Source: an uncultured Algibacter sp.
GTDB lineage: Bacteria > Bacteroidota > Bacteroidia > Flavobacteriales > Flavobacteriaceae
Length of the DNA stretch: 64,000 nt
Assembly (NCBI GenBank): GCA_947499935.1
Contig: CANMQH010000006.1
Location: 62,001-126,000, forward strand
Direction: 5' to 3'
Made by a program: the position numbers and the translations under genes. The stretch's first letter is position 1; every line of letters begins with the position of its first letter. Below the pieces are notes generated by a model. The model saw only the letters and a list, made by a program, of their open reading frames with translations. It did not search any database and was not told where the DNA came from. This document shows, one piece after another, positions 1-8,831 of this stretch.

Positions 1-40
1 TATAAAACAAATTATTGAAACGGTTGAGATACCGCGTTAA
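1..40 (+). CDS. C-terminal end of an upstream gene, probably a MoxR-family AAA ATPase (partial)
   Basis: An open frame enters the window at base 2, reads IKQIIETVEIPR and stops with TAA at 38-40. Only 12 residues are visible, so the sequence alone cannot identify the family. The suggestion of MoxR rests on context: genes for DUF58 proteins are very commonly preceded by a MoxR ATPase in Bacteroidetes, and such proteins often end in a short Val/Glu/Pro tail. The frame ends 34 bases before the DUF58 start, which fits co-transcription. Confidence 0.4.
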   Translation, partial: IKQIIETVEIPR

Positions 41-74
41 TAGCAAATAACTAGCAACCAATAACTAATAACGC

Positions 75-1406
75 TTGAAGCTCTTTAAACCCTTTTACAT
101 ACAACCTAATTTTTTCTACGCTGGTATTGGCATTGTGGTGCTTTTTGCCATAAGTTATTTTGTACCTGTTTTATTTAACATCGCTCAATTTTCAATTTTA
201 GTGTTATTGTTTTTATTGTTTTTAGATTTCCTTATTATTTTCATAGGAAGAAATAAAATTGAAGGCACAAGAATTTTACCTGATAAATTTTCAAATGGTG
301 ATAAAAACCTCATAGAATTAAAAATCAATAATAATTACCCTATTTTAATTCGTATTGATGTTATTGATGAAATTCCGGAACAATTCCAAGTTAGAAATTT
401 TAAAATTTCGGACACTATTATATCTCGAAACTCTAAAACCATTCAATACCACTTAAAACCTACCGAACGTGGTGAGTATAAATTTGGCCATTTAAACATT
501 TATGCACATTCTTTATTAAATCTGGTTGCCAAACGCTTTTCTTTTGAAGACGGTGCTATGGTACCTACTTACCCAAGTTTTAAGCAATTAAAAAAATTCG
601 AGCTTTTAAATATCAATCAAAACTCTTTAGAATTTGGCTTAAAAAAGGTGAGACGTTTAGGGCACTCTATGGAGTTTGAACAAATAAAAGAATATGTTAC
701 AGGTGATGATTTACGCACCATAAACTGGAAAGCTACAGCCAAGAAAAACCAGTTAATGGTTAACCAATTTCAAGATGAAAAGTCGCAGCCCATATACTCC
801 ATAATCGATAAAGGTCGTGTTATGAAAATGCCTTTTAATGGTTTAAGTTTGTTAGATTATGCCATTAACGCTACCCTAGTCATTAGTAATGTAGTACTTA
901 AAAAAAATGATAAGGCTGGCATGTTTTCATTTTCTAAAAAAATAGAAAACGTTGTTATATCAGAGCGTAGAAGTTCGCAAATGCAACTTATTTTAGAATC
1001 GCTTTATAACGTTAAAACCGATTTTTTTGAAAGTGATTTTAGTCGATTATATGCCAGTGTTAAAAGGCATATTACCCACCGAAGTCTCATATTTTTATAT
1101 ACAAATTTTGAGACTCTAGATAGTCTTGAAAGGCAACTCCCATATTTAAAAGCTATTTCTAAAAGTCATTTATTAGTTGTTATTTTTTTTAAAAATACAG
1201 AGTTAAACGATTTAATTAAAAATAATGCAGAAACTGTAAAACAAGTATACGATAAAGTTATTGCCGAAAAATTTGCCTTCGAAAAACGATTGATTGTAAA
1301 TGAACTAAAAAAATATGGCATTTATTCCATTCTTACCACACCCGAAAACTTAACCATAGATACCATTAACAAGTATCTAGAAATCAAAGCTAGAGGGTTA
1401 CTATAA
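75..1406 (+). CDS. DUF58 domain-containing membrane protein
   Basis: 443 residues. Two hydrophobic segments lie near the N-terminus (about residues 15-35 and 38-57), followed by a soluble region. The DUF58 hallmark is clear around residues 190-240: RRLGHSMEF, then YVTGDDLRTINWKATAK, then a VNQFQDE-like strand. A von Willebrand A-like fold follows. DUF58 proteins usually sit beside MoxR chaperone ATPases and BatA/BatB-type proteins, and are thought to help assemble or activate partner proteins at the membrane; the exact role is not established. The start is TTG at 75: no in-frame ATG lies before the first membrane segment, and the residues from there (MKLFKPFYIQ) look like the usual family N-terminus. 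Probably the second gene of a moxR-DUF58 operon cut by the window edge. Confidence 0.88.
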   Translation: MKLFKPFYIQPNFFYAGIGIVVLFAISYFVPVLFNIAQFSILVLLFLLFLDFLIIFIGRNKIEGTRILPDKFSNGDKNLIELKINNNYPILIRIDVIDEIPEQFQVRNFKISDTIISRNSKTIQYHLKPTERGEYKFGHLNIYAHSLLNLVAKRFSFEDGAMVPTYPSFKQLKKFELLNINQNSLEFGLKKVRRLGHSMEFEQIKEYVTGDDLRTINWKATAKKNQLMVNQFQDEKSQPIYSIIDKGRVMKMPFNGLSLLDYAINATLVISNVVLKKNDKAGMFSFSKKIENVVISERRSSQMQLILESLYNVKTDFFESDFSRLYASVKRHITHRSLIFLYTNFETLDSLERQLPYLKAISKSHLLVVIFFKNTELNDLIKNNAETVKQVYDKVIAEKFAFEKRLIVNELKKYGIYSILTTPENLTIDTINKYLEIKARGLL

Positions 1407-1534
1407 AGTATTGATATTAAAGCTATTTAAATTTTTCGTTTTTAAATTGATTTAAATTTTTTATTTATTGTTTACAGTCATTTTGATACGTTTTGGTGAT
1501 AGTTTTTTTACTTTTACCGCATAAATCAATCATC

Positions 1535-2473
1535 ATGACCATCACCCAATTATATTATGTCTTGGCTGTTGCCGAAAATCAAAATTTCACCAAAGCAGCA
1601 GAAAAATGTTTTGTTACGCAACCTACGTTGAGTATGCAAATACAAAAACTTGAAGACCAATTAGATATATTAATTTTCGATAGAAGTAAAAAACCTATTG
1701 AACTGACAGAAATAGGCAAAAAAATTGTTACCCAAGCCAGAAATATTGTTAACGAATCTTATAGAATACAAGATATTGTAGACCAGCAAAAAGGATTTAT
1801 TGGTGGTGAGTTTAAATTAGGTATTATCCCCACGGTTATGCCTACTTTACTTCCTATGTTTTTAAAAAACTTTATAAAAAAACATCCAAAGGTTAAACTT
1901 AAGATTGAAGAATTAACCACACACGAAATCATTGCCAGAATAAAAGATGGGCATCTAGATGCCGCTATTGCTGCCACACCATTAGAAGACGAGAGCATTA
2001 AAGAACGTGTGCTTTACTTTGAGCCTTTTGTGAGCTACATTCCCGTAGGCCACAGGTTACATGTAAACAAAAAAATAGATGTTACCGATTTAGATATTGA
2101 TGACATGCTCTTACTAGAAGATGGGCATTGTTTTAGAGATGGTGTTATTAACTTATGTAAAGTATTTAAAAACCAAATAGACGATAATTTCCAGTTAGAA
2201 AGTGGCAGCATAGAAACCCTTATAAAACTATCTAACGAAGGTTTAGGCATGACACTTTTACCTTATTTACATACTTTAGAAATCAACGATAAAGAAAAAG
2301 AAAACTTACATTATTTTAATGAACCTACTCCTGCTAGAGAAGTCAGTCTTATCTATCATAAAAGTGAATTAAAAATGCAAATTATTGAAGCCTTACAAGA
2401 TGTTATATCTGGCGTTATACGTGGTGCTATCGCTTTTCAAAATGTAAAAATTGTAAGTCCATTACCTAAATAA
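1535..2473 (+). CDS. oxyR: OxyR, LysR-family peroxide-sensing transcriptional activator
   Basis: 312 residues from the ATG at 1535. An in-frame upstream extension of 14 residues is possible but precedes the typical LysR start MTITQLYYVLAVAE. The winged helix-turn-helix occupies about residues 1-60 (FTKAAEKCFVTQPTLSMQIQKLE). The rest is a LysR substrate-binding domain. The redox signature is visible: Cys199 in LEDGHCFRD and Cys208 in INLC, the same numbers as the disulfide pair of E. coli OxyR. The following region, SIETLIKLSNEGLGMTLLP, also matches OxyR rather than generic LysR proteins. It is expected to sense H2O2 through the Cys199-Cys208 disulfide and activate catalase, Dps and peroxiredoxin genes, none of which lie in this window. 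It is followed directly by a strong terminator, so it is the last gene of its transcript. Confidence 0.93.
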   Translation: MTITQLYYVLAVAENQNFTKAAEKCFVTQPTLSMQIQKLEDQLDILIFDRSKKPIELTEIGKKIVTQARNIVNESYRIQDIVDQQKGFIGGEFKLGIIPTVMPTLLPMFLKNFIKKHPKVKLKIEELTTHEIIARIKDGHLDAAIAATPLEDESIKERVLYFEPFVSYIPVGHRLHVNKKIDVTDLDIDDMLLLEDGHCFRDGVINLCKVFKNQIDDNFQLESGSIETLIKLSNEGLGMTLLPYLHTLEINDKEKENLHYFNEPTPAREVSLIYHKSELKMQIIEALQDVISGVIRGAIAFQNVKIVSPLPK

Positions 2474-2503
2474 AAAAAAAGCGACCTTTTGGTCGCTTTT
2501 TTT
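2474..2503. terminator. Bidirectional intrinsic terminator between oxyR and the small convergent gene
   Basis: A perfect 10-bp stem, AAAAGCGACC (2477-2486) and GGTCGCTTTT (2491-2500), closes on a TTTT loop, with an A-run before it and a T-run after it. It follows the oxyR stop at once and overlaps the stop of the convergent small gene. Confidence 0.9.
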
Positions 2504-2699
2504 ATGGTTTTAAATAAATTAAACATTGATTTAATTCTGGGTTTTGCTGTACAATGGATTGTATAAAAATCTTAATTTCTTCAATCTCATATGGTAACAA
2601 TCGTTCTAGGGCCTTCTGTACTTCTTTACAAAAGAGTGTAGTGTCAAAACTTACTTTATTAAGTATCGTTTTGGTATATTCAAGCATTGCTCTTGCCAT
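2502..2699 (-). CDS. Small conserved hypothetical protein (65 aa)
   Basis: 65 residues starting MARAMLEYTKTILNKV. Charged and apparently helical, with two cysteines, no signal peptide and no membrane segment. It appears to belong to a short protein family that recurs in Flavobacteriia, with a conserved pattern of an LFCKE motif, then RLLPYEIEEIK, then a C-terminal L-x-x-CLIYL. No function is known to me. It is convergent with oxyR and shares its bidirectional terminator, which argues for a real transcript. A chance open frame is unlikely given the compact composition, but the family recall is from memory only. Confidence 0.65.
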   Translation of the reverse strand: MARAMLEYTKTILNKVSFDTTLFCKEVQKALERLLPYEIEEIKIFIQSIVQQNPELNQCLIYLKP

Positions 2700-3186
2700 A
2701 TTAATTCTTAGGTTTTTTTGGGTTTTTTATTAAACTAGATTTGTATACTAGGTTTATATTTTATATCTATTGCTCTAAGTTAGAAAAAAAAGGCTACCCT
2801 TTTTAATTTTAAATCATTATTAACATTTAAATAATATATAAACATCTAATACTATAATAGGTTATTTAATAGCATCGTTATAATCATAATATTAAATCAC
2901 CAAGCATTAAATATATGATAAAATTCTTATAAATAAAATATTTTTTGTATTTTAGCTGATGTAAAATGCTTTTTATCGATAAAATATAAAACAAAATGCT
3001 AAATAAACTATTATCGATTGTAAATCCATAATTTTGTTAAAGAATGGTTTTTTTTTTGATTTACTATAACTATTTGATTGATGATTTTATAGTAATAATA
3101 GAAATTCTGCTCAACAATATTTAAGGAAAAAATAACACTAATGAAATTGCAAGGTTTTTACCTTTAATTAGATAATAAAGTTAATT
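2700..3186. other. Gene-free AT-rich stretch upstream of the T9SS cargo gene
   Basis: 487 bases between a minus-strand and a plus-strand gene, so it must carry both promoters. Very AT-rich with long A and T runs. One -7-like box, TAATTTTG (3029-3036), fits the TAnnTTTG consensus on the plus strand, but no TTG lies at the usual 19-base spacing. No RNA gene or coding sequence was recognised. Confidence 0.4.
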
Positions 3187-6100
3187 ATGAGTCTATCCAA
3201 ATCGTTTTTAATTACAGCATGCACAAGTTTTTTGTTTTTAGTTAATAGCTATTCGCAAACTGGTCCGGGTGGTGTAGCGCAAACTAATGGGTCATCAAGG
3301 TTATTTCTGTGGCTAAAATCTGATGTAGGTGTGTATGAAAATACAGGAACGGATTTAGCAGAAACTGGTGACCCTGTAAATCAATGGAACGACATTAGCG
3401 GCTACGACAGGCATATTCTACAAACTACAATTGGAGAACGTCCTACATATACAACAGGTGTGTTAAACGGCGAACCAGTTTTGAGGTTTGCAACCAATGA
3501 TAATCTTGGTCCACTTTCCTTTAATGGGTTTAGTAATGATTATTCAATATTTATTGTAAGTTATACAAGTGGAAATACCCAAGATTTTTTAAGTTTTTCA
3601 TTTCCTGGTGGCCCAGGTAGTCTGCATGGTATTTTACTTGAAGGAACTTCATTTGGTAGGCTTCGTTTTTTACATAGAAATCCGACTGGAGTTTCAGGTG
3701 GTAATAGCATTACAGCAGGTAGTACTAGAAGTACGACTACGTCTCAAATATTATCTTTTACTAGAGGGCGATTAGCAGGTTCATCTGGAAATCATCAATT
3801 CTGGATTAATGGAGCAGACAATCAATCTATAGTAGCTTCTGATGTTAATTTTACAGGCTCTGGAAACTTACTATTAGGAAAACTAAGTCCAACACAACCC
3901 CAACGCTACCTTAATGGAGATATGGCTGAGGTTATTGTTATAGGTAAAGAGGTTAAGTTAGCAGAACGTATTATTATAGAAAATTATCTTTCAGCTAAGT
4001 TTAATATTAGTTTAGGAGCTAATGATTTATACACACAAGATAATACGGCTAATGGGGACTTTGATCATCATGTAGCTGGTATTGGGCAAGCATCTGATGG
4101 AACAAACCACACAAGGTCAAGAGGTACAGGTACTGTTAGAATAGACAATGCATCTTCACTATCAAATAACGACTTTCTTATTTGGGGTGAAGAAACAAAA
4201 ACTCCAACCTATGATTTTTCTACCAATACCACTAATTATACTGAACAATTAAACTCTACATGGCGCGTTAGCAAAATAAATGATTTAGGTACGGTTAGAG
4301 TAAGGTTTATTTTAGACAATTATGATTTAACAGGTAAACAAGCATGCCAACCGTTACAATTGGTAGTGGATAATGATAGTGATTTTTCTTCGCCAACTAA
4401 TATATATGATTTAACTTTTAATGGTGCGGAAACAAGAGCTACAGCTGATAATGTTGTATTTAATGATGGAGATTATTTTACGCTTCGTTATGTAGATGAA
4501 ATCGTTTGGGATGGTACTACATATTTTAACGGGTCAGGTGTTGCCAATGCCCCAGATAATACCGATAGTTGTTTAAAACTTACTGTTAAGCCTGGTGCAA
4601 CGGGTATCTTAACTGCTGATGCTCATGTAAGAGAGGTTGAAGTAGAAACTGGAGCTATTTTAAATGTATCTGATGGTATCTTATTAGAAACCGAAAATCA
4701 AGTTGACATCAATGGTGTTATAGATTTACTTGGTGAAGCGCAGCTTATCCAAAATCATAATCTTATAACCTCTAATTCTGGTACTGGATTTTTAATAAAA
4801 AGACAACAAGGTGTTGGTAATTTATTTAACTATAATTATTGGAGTGCACCTGTTAATAATGGAGGTTTCTGGCAAATAGCTAATCTTGAAGATGTTAATG
4901 GCGTTGTTAATTTTACGCCTGCGCTTGATGCCAACCCAGCAACTGCACCTATAACTTTAAGCTCTGAGTGGCTGTATACCTACAATGACATTTCCAATAC
5001 TTATGCACTTTGGCAACAAATAAATAACACAACAAATCTATCTCCTGGTATTGGTTATACCATGAAAGGGTCTGGTGCTGCTGGATTACAAGAATATATT
5101 TTTAGAGGCACACCTAACGATGGTAATTATTCGTATTCTGTTAATGCAGGAGATGATTTTTTAGTTGGTAATCCGTACCCATCTGCATTAAGTGCTAATC
5201 AATTTATAAATGACAATCTATTAGTAATTGATGGTTCTCTACGCTTTTGGGAGCAATTTGCAACAAACAATAGTCATATATTACGTGAATACGAAGGTGG
5301 ATATGCGGTTTACAACTTAATGATGCCTTTACCTGCTGTTGCTGATGCCTCTGGTTTAACTAGTGGTAATGGAACGACCTCTAATGCTGCACCAACACCC
5401 AATGTTCCTGTTGGTCAAGGCTTTTTTGTAACTATAGACAATTCTGGAAGTCTTGTGTTTAATAACCAACAAAGAGCTTTTGCTAGAGAATCTTTAAATG
5501 AATCTATTTTTTATAAAACTAGTAATAAACTTAAAAAAGTTTCCAACATAGATTCTAGAACTAAAATTTGGTTTTCTTTTGTTGAACCTGGAAATCGCAA
5601 AAAAATAATAGGATTGGGTTATGATGAGGATAATGCTACATATAACTATGATAATGGATATGATAGTAAGGTTAGCGAATCGGATATACTACGTAACGAT
5701 TTACATTGGGTTTTAGATGATAAAAAACTAGCTATACAAGCTTTACCTAGCATTAATATTGAAGATGAATTACCATTAACCATGGAGATTACAGATTCTG
5801 GAATTTATAAATTTGGTATAGATAAATCATCAAATTTACCAGACAATATTAATATTTACTTAAAAGATAAAACTACAGGCTTAAACCATAATTTAATAAC
5901 CTTAGATGAGGCTGAGGTATTTATAAATACCAATGACGATAAACAAAGGTTTTCTATAGTATTTAAAGCCGAAAATGTGTTAGACGTTGATGATATTAAT
6001 AAAACCAACTTTAAATTAGCTTACAACAATCAATCTAAAGATGTATTATTATATGGTATTGAAGATTTAAATAAAATTCAGTCTATTTCTATTCATAACA

Positions 6101-6243
6101 TGTTGGGGCAAAATATGCTAGATTTAAAATCTATAAAATCTAAAACCATAAATGTCTCTAATATAAGTAACGGTACTTATATTGTAAAAGTAAACTTGAA
6201 AAATAATACAACGCTTAAACCTTATAAATTTGTAAAATACTAA
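3187..6243 (+). CDS. Large secreted protein with LamG-like N-terminal region and T9SS type A sorting domain
   Basis: 1018 residues. A signal peptide covers residues 1-23 (hydrophobic core LITACTSFLFLV, cleavage near SYSQ). The first third (about 35-270) has the pattern of a concanavalin/LamG-like domain (RLFLWLKSDVG, VNQWNDISGYDRHI, LRFATND, IVIGKEVKLAERIIIENYLSAKF), followed by a region seen in Bacteroidetes surface proteins (about 280-430). The last 75 residues form a Por-type sorting domain: ISIHNMLGQNM, then VSNISNGTYIVKV, ending in basic KFVKY. The protein is therefore expected to cross the outer membrane by type IX secretion and be displayed or released. It has its own terminator and stands alone. 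Ligand or enzymatic activity cannot be told from the sequence; no catalytic motif was seen. Confidence 0.85.
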   Translation: MSLSKSFLITACTSFLFLVNSYSQTGPGGVAQTNGSSRLFLWLKSDVGVYENTGTDLAETGDPVNQWNDISGYDRHILQTTIGERPTYTTGVLNGEPVLRFATNDNLGPLSFNGFSNDYSIFIVSYTSGNTQDFLSFSFPGGPGSLHGILLEGTSFGRLRFLHRNPTGVSGGNSITAGSTRSTTTSQILSFTRGRLAGSSGNHQFWINGADNQSIVASDVNFTGSGNLLLGKLSPTQPQRYLNGDMAEVIVIGKEVKLAERIIIENYLSAKFNISLGANDLYTQDNTANGDFDHHVAGIGQASDGTNHTRSRGTGTVRIDNASSLSNNDFLIWGEETKTPTYDFSTNTTNYTEQLNSTWRVSKINDLGTVRVRFILDNYDLTGKQACQPLQLVVDNDSDFSSPTNIYDLTFNGAETRATADNVVFNDGDYFTLRYVDEIVWDGTTYFNGSGVANAPDNTDSCLKLTVKPGATGILTADAHVREVEVETGAILNVSDGILLETENQVDINGVIDLLGEAQLIQNHNLITSNSGTGFLIKRQQGVGNLFNYNYWSAPVNNGGFWQIANLEDVNGVVNFTPALDANPATAPITLSSEWLYTYNDISNTYALWQQINNTTNLSPGIGYTMKGSGAAGLQEYIFRGTPNDGNYSYSVNAGDDFLVGNPYPSALSANQFINDNLLVIDGSLRFWEQFATNNSHILREYEGGYAVYNLMMPLPAVADASGLTSGNGTTSNAAPTPNVPVGQGFFVTIDNSGSLVFNNQQRAFARESLNESIFYKTSNKLKKVSNIDSRTKIWFSFVEPGNRKKIIGLGYDEDNATYNYDNGYDSKVSESDILRNDLHWVLDDKKLAIQALPSINIEDELPLTMEITDSGIYKFGIDKSSNLPDNINIYLKDKTTGLNHNLITLDEAEVFINTNDDKQRFSIVFKAENVLDVDDINKTNFKLAYNNQSKDVLLYGIEDLNKIQSISIHNMLGQNMLDLKSIKSKTINVSNISNGTYIVKVNLKNNTTLKPYKFVKY

Positions 6244-6268
6244 GCTGATTTTATTTTAGATTTAATAA

Positions 6269-6312
6269 CAAACCTCACAGATTTTTAAATTTGTGAGGTT
6301 TTATTTTTTCTA
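6269..6312. terminator. Intrinsic terminator after the T9SS cargo gene
   Basis: Stem AACCTCACA (6271-6279) with TGTGAGGTT (6292-6300), extended inward by further A-T pairs and one G-U, then TTTTATTTTTTC. It lies 26 bases past the stop of the upstream plus-strand gene. The convergent gene ends at 6369, so it may also work for that one. Confidence 0.85.
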
Positions 6313-6368
6313 CTTATCAATATATCATTTATTAATTACAATACATTTTTATGATAATTATAATATTA

Positions 6369-7169
6369 TTAAAATTTATTATCGCCATCTAACAAATCAC
6401 CTAAACCTCCAAGTATACTACCTTCTCCTTTGCTATGCCTACCGCTTTTAGTCGCTGTAGATAAAACACGACCAGCTAATCTACTAAATGGTAAAGATTG
6501 TATATAAACGGTTCCTGGTCCTTTAAGTTTAGCAAAAAACAACCCTTCGCCACCAAATATGGTATTCTTTATACCTCCAACAAACTCAATATCATAATCT
6601 ACAGTATGATCAAAACCAACAATACACCCTGTATCTACTTTTAAAATTTCTCCAGCCGATAATTCTTTTTTAGCCATAGTACCACCTGCATGAACAAATG
6701 CCATACCATCACCTTCTAATTTTTGCATGATAAAACCTTCGCCACCAAAAAGACCACTTCCCAATTTTTTTGAGAACTCAATACCAACACTAACACCCTT
6801 TGCTGCACAAAGAAAAGCATCTTTTTGACAAATAAATTTACCACCAAATTGTGTTAAGTCTATAGGTATAATTTTACCTGGATATGGAGATGCAAAAGAT
6901 ACATTGCGTTTACCTGTTAGATTGTTATAGAAAGCTGTCATAAATAAACTTTCTCCTGTTAGAATACGTTTTCCTGCACCCAATATTTTTCCTAAAAATC
7001 CAGAATCTTTTTGCGAACCATCACCAAAAATAGTTTCCATTGTTATGCCTTCATCCATCATCATAAAACTACCTGCTTCGGCTACAACACCTTCTTGAGG
7101 GTCTAGTTCTATTTCTACATATTGCATTTCTTCGCCATAGATTCTATAATCAATTTCGTGTGCTGTCAT
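6369..7169 (-). CDS. AIM24 / TIGR00266 family protein
   Basis: 266 residues, no signal peptide. The family pattern runs through the whole length: a glycine-rich beta-sandwich with [12 protein letters not shown] (about 30-41), [17 protein letters not shown] (about 66-82), repeated GGEGF/GGEGLF motifs and a C-terminal [23 protein letters not shown]00266/AIM24 proteins (bacterial homologues of yeast Aim24) are cytosolic beta-rich proteins of unknown biochemical role. The C-terminal Gly/Ser-rich tail ends [12 protein letters not shown]. It is transcribed in the same direction as the DUF4442 gene just upstream (gap of about 106 bases), so the two may share a transcript. Confidence 0.85.
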   Translation of the reverse strand: MTAHEIDYRIYGEEMQYVEIELDPQEGVVAEAGSFMMMDEGITMETIFGDGSQKDSGFLGKILGAGKRILTGESLFMTAFYNNLTGKRNVSFASPYPGKIIPIDLTQFGGKFICQKDAFLCAAKGVSVGIEFSKKLGSGLFGGEGFIMQKLEGDGMAFVHAGGTMAKKELSAGEILKVDTGCIVGFDHTVDYDIEFVGGIKNTIFGGEGLFFAKLKGPGTVYIQSLPFSRLAGRVLSTATKSGRHSKGEGSILGGLGDLLDGDNKF

Positions 7170-7275
7170 TTTTTTAAAGTTTATTTATTTAACGGTATAC
7201 TTATATTTGTTTATATGTAGATTTTCTATGCGTTTTGTTACATTTTTTTAATTAAAAAAATAAACAAACTGCTCA

Positions 7276-7731
7276 CTAACGCTTTACCTTAATACTCCAC
7301 TCAAAATTAAATGTAGAAACCACAACACCATCTTGGTTTGTACCAACAGATTGCATCCAAAGGGTTTGCCCCTCACCTGTTTCTATAGCTTTATCAATTA
7401 AGGCATCTATAGCTTTACCATCTTGGCATACAAAACTAATCTTACCTGTTGCTTTTTTTGTAAAAGTAGCCTTGTTAGATATTACTAACATAGATATGCG
7501 CTTCTCTGATTGTCCAATTTTACTTATCATGAGTGCCCCTGTCGAAAATTCGGCTGCCATGCCTTGCACTGCCCAAAACATCGATTTAAAAGGGTTTTTA
7601 TTTATCCATTTATATCTAACTGCTACAGTACATTGATTCTCATCAATATGTTTTGTTCTCACCCCACATAGGTATGCAGATGGTAATTTATACATCGTGT
7701 AAGCATTTAATTTTCTTGGTGTTAAGGCCAT
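7276..7731 (-). CDS. DUF4442 hotdog-fold protein, thioesterase-like
   Basis: 151 residues with the layout of DUF4442 proteins: an N-terminal helix region, then NPFKSMFWAVQGMAAEFSTGALM (about 46-68), which is the hotdog central helix, then beta strands ending FNFEWSIKVKR. DUF4442 is related to PaaI-type acyl-CoA thioesterases, but the substrate is unknown and no clear catalytic residue can be named here. Cytoplasmic, no signal peptide. It is divergent from the DUF4870 gene and upstream of the AIM24 gene on the same strand. Confidence 0.8.
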   Translation of the reverse strand: MALTPRKLNAYTMYKLPSAYLCGVRTKHIDENQCTVAVRYKWINKNPFKSMFWAVQGMAAEFSTGALMISKIGQSEKRISMLVISNKATFTKKATGKISFVCQDGKAIDALIDKAIETGEGQTLWMQSVGTNQDGVVVSTFNFEWSIKVKR

Positions 7732-7840
7732 TTTAGTTTAATTAATTTTCTACTAAGTTATAAAATAATCACATAGCATTAAATGTTAAAATAATGTTAA
7801 TTTATAGTACCTTGTGTAACATAGTACCTTTTTTAAGACA

Positions 7841-7848
7841 TATATTTG
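7841..7848 (+). promoter_or_regulatory. Bacteroidetes -7 promoter element for the DUF4870 gene
   Basis: TATATTTG is an exact match to the TAnnTTTG -7 consensus of the Bacteroidetes primary sigma factor. It lies 30 bases before the ATG at 7879. The TTG that could otherwise serve as a start (7846) is inside this box, which supports the downstream ATG. A TTG at 7812-7814 is the only -33 candidate, and its spacing (26 bases) is longer than usual. Confidence 0.6.
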
Positions 7849-7878
7849 CATAAGAAACTATTATACGTTTTACAAATC

Positions 7879-8325
7879 ATGTTAAATAATCATCAAAAAA
7901 ATATAGCAACGTTTATCCACTTATCTACATTTAGTAGGTTTTTTATTCCTTTTGGTAATTTAATTGGCCCTATAGCATTGTGGCTTATAAATAAAGATAA
8001 ATCAGATTTTGTGGATAGACATGGTAAACAAGCTATAAATTTTCAAATAAGTATTTTATTATATGTTCTTATAATAGGCGTTTTAACCATTCCCTTTTTT
8101 CTATTTAGTTTTTTTACAGGCATTGACATTTTTCATATTAGTGGAGCATTAGATTTTCAGTTTAGTTTTAAAAGACTTTCTCCTGTTTTCTTTATAGCTG
8201 GTGGCTTTGGTGCTTTTGTAGTATTTAGCTTTTTATTAGAGTTAGCTTTGGTTGTAAGGGCAAGTTTAAAAGCTAGAGATGGCGAGTTATATAATTATCC
8301 ATTTACCATAAAATTTTTAAAATAA
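7879..8325 (+). CDS. DUF4870 membrane protein
   Basis: 148 residues from the ATG at 7879. Hallmarks are an N-terminal HLSTF segment, a first membrane span with IGPIALWLINKDKS, then FVDRHGKQAINFQIS, the DUF4870 signature, followed by three further hydrophobic segments (about 55-80, 100-128). It is an integral inner-membrane protein of unknown function. DUF4870 genes are often found near PspC-domain genes, as here: the PadR-PspC cluster follows in the same orientation after 161 bases. The start was chosen because the upstream TTG lies inside the -7 box and would add a non-conserved leader. Confidence 0.85.
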   Translation: MLNNHQKNIATFIHLSTFSRFFIPFGNLIGPIALWLINKDKSDFVDRHGKQAINFQISILLYVLIIGVLTIPFFLFSFFTGIDIFHISGALDFQFSFKRLSPVFFIAGGFGAFVVFSFLLELALVVRASLKARDGELYNYPFTIKFLK

Positions 8326-8408
8326 ATAAGTATAATCATCAATCTAAATCAAATCATCATCAATCAAAAAATGAACCGTTTAAAAAATCAAAAAACTTTA
8401 AAACATGA

Positions 8409-8436
8409 GATGCGTTATTCTTATAAATAACACATC
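8409..8436. promoter_or_regulatory. Imperfect palindrome upstream of the PadR gene
   Basis: GATG-C-GTTATT (8409-8419) and AATAAC-A-CATC (8426-8436) form a hairpin or dyad with one central-arm mismatch. It lies 50 bases before the padR-type gene and has no T-run, so it does not look like a terminator. PadR regulators bind dyads and often control their own operon, so this is a candidate operator. Confidence 0.3.
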
Positions 8437-8486
8437 AAACAGGTTTAATGCTAATCATATTAAATCTCTAGAAACAAAAACAACAC

Positions 8487-8831
8487 ATGAAAATAGAAAA
8501 CACTAAAGCACAAATGCGTAAAGGCGTATTAGAGTTCTGCATATTATCGGTCTTAAAGGACGACGATGCTTATGTTGCAGAAATTCTAAACACTTTAAAA
8601 GCAGCAAAACTGCTTGTCGTGGAGGGTACAATCTATCCTTTATTAACACGACTTAAAAATACAGGTCTTTTAAATTACAGATGGGAAGAGTCTACATCTG
8701 GCCCGCCAAGAAAATATTATAGTTTAACAGAAACTGGCAGATTATTTTTAAAAGAGCTTAACACGACTTGGAGTGAATTACACAACGCCGTAACCATTGT
8801 AACCAAACCTAAAAAATCAAACAATGAATAA
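8487..8831 (+). CDS. PadR-family transcriptional regulator
   Basis: 114 residues. A winged helix-turn-helix of the PadR type fills the protein: MRKGVLEFCILSVLKDDDAYVAEILNTL, then VVEGTIYPLLTRLKNTGLLNYRWEES, then GPPRKYYSLTETG, and a short C-terminal helix for dimerisation. Its reading frame overlaps the next gene by 8 bases, so the two are translationally coupled. In Bacteroidetes this small PadR protein is regularly coupled to a PspC-domain protein, suggesting that it controls an envelope-stress operon and possibly itself. The inducer is unknown. Confidence 0.9.
   Translation: MKIENTKAQMRKGVLEFCILSVLKDDDAYVAEILNTLKAAKLLVVEGTIYPLLTRLKNTGLLNYRWEESTSGPPRKYYSLTETGRLFLKELNTTWSELHNAVTIVTKPKKSNNE

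Noticed and set aside
7846-7878. TTG start for the DUF4870 gene
   Set aside because: The TTG is part of an exact -7 promoter box, and the ATG at 7879 gives the usual family start.
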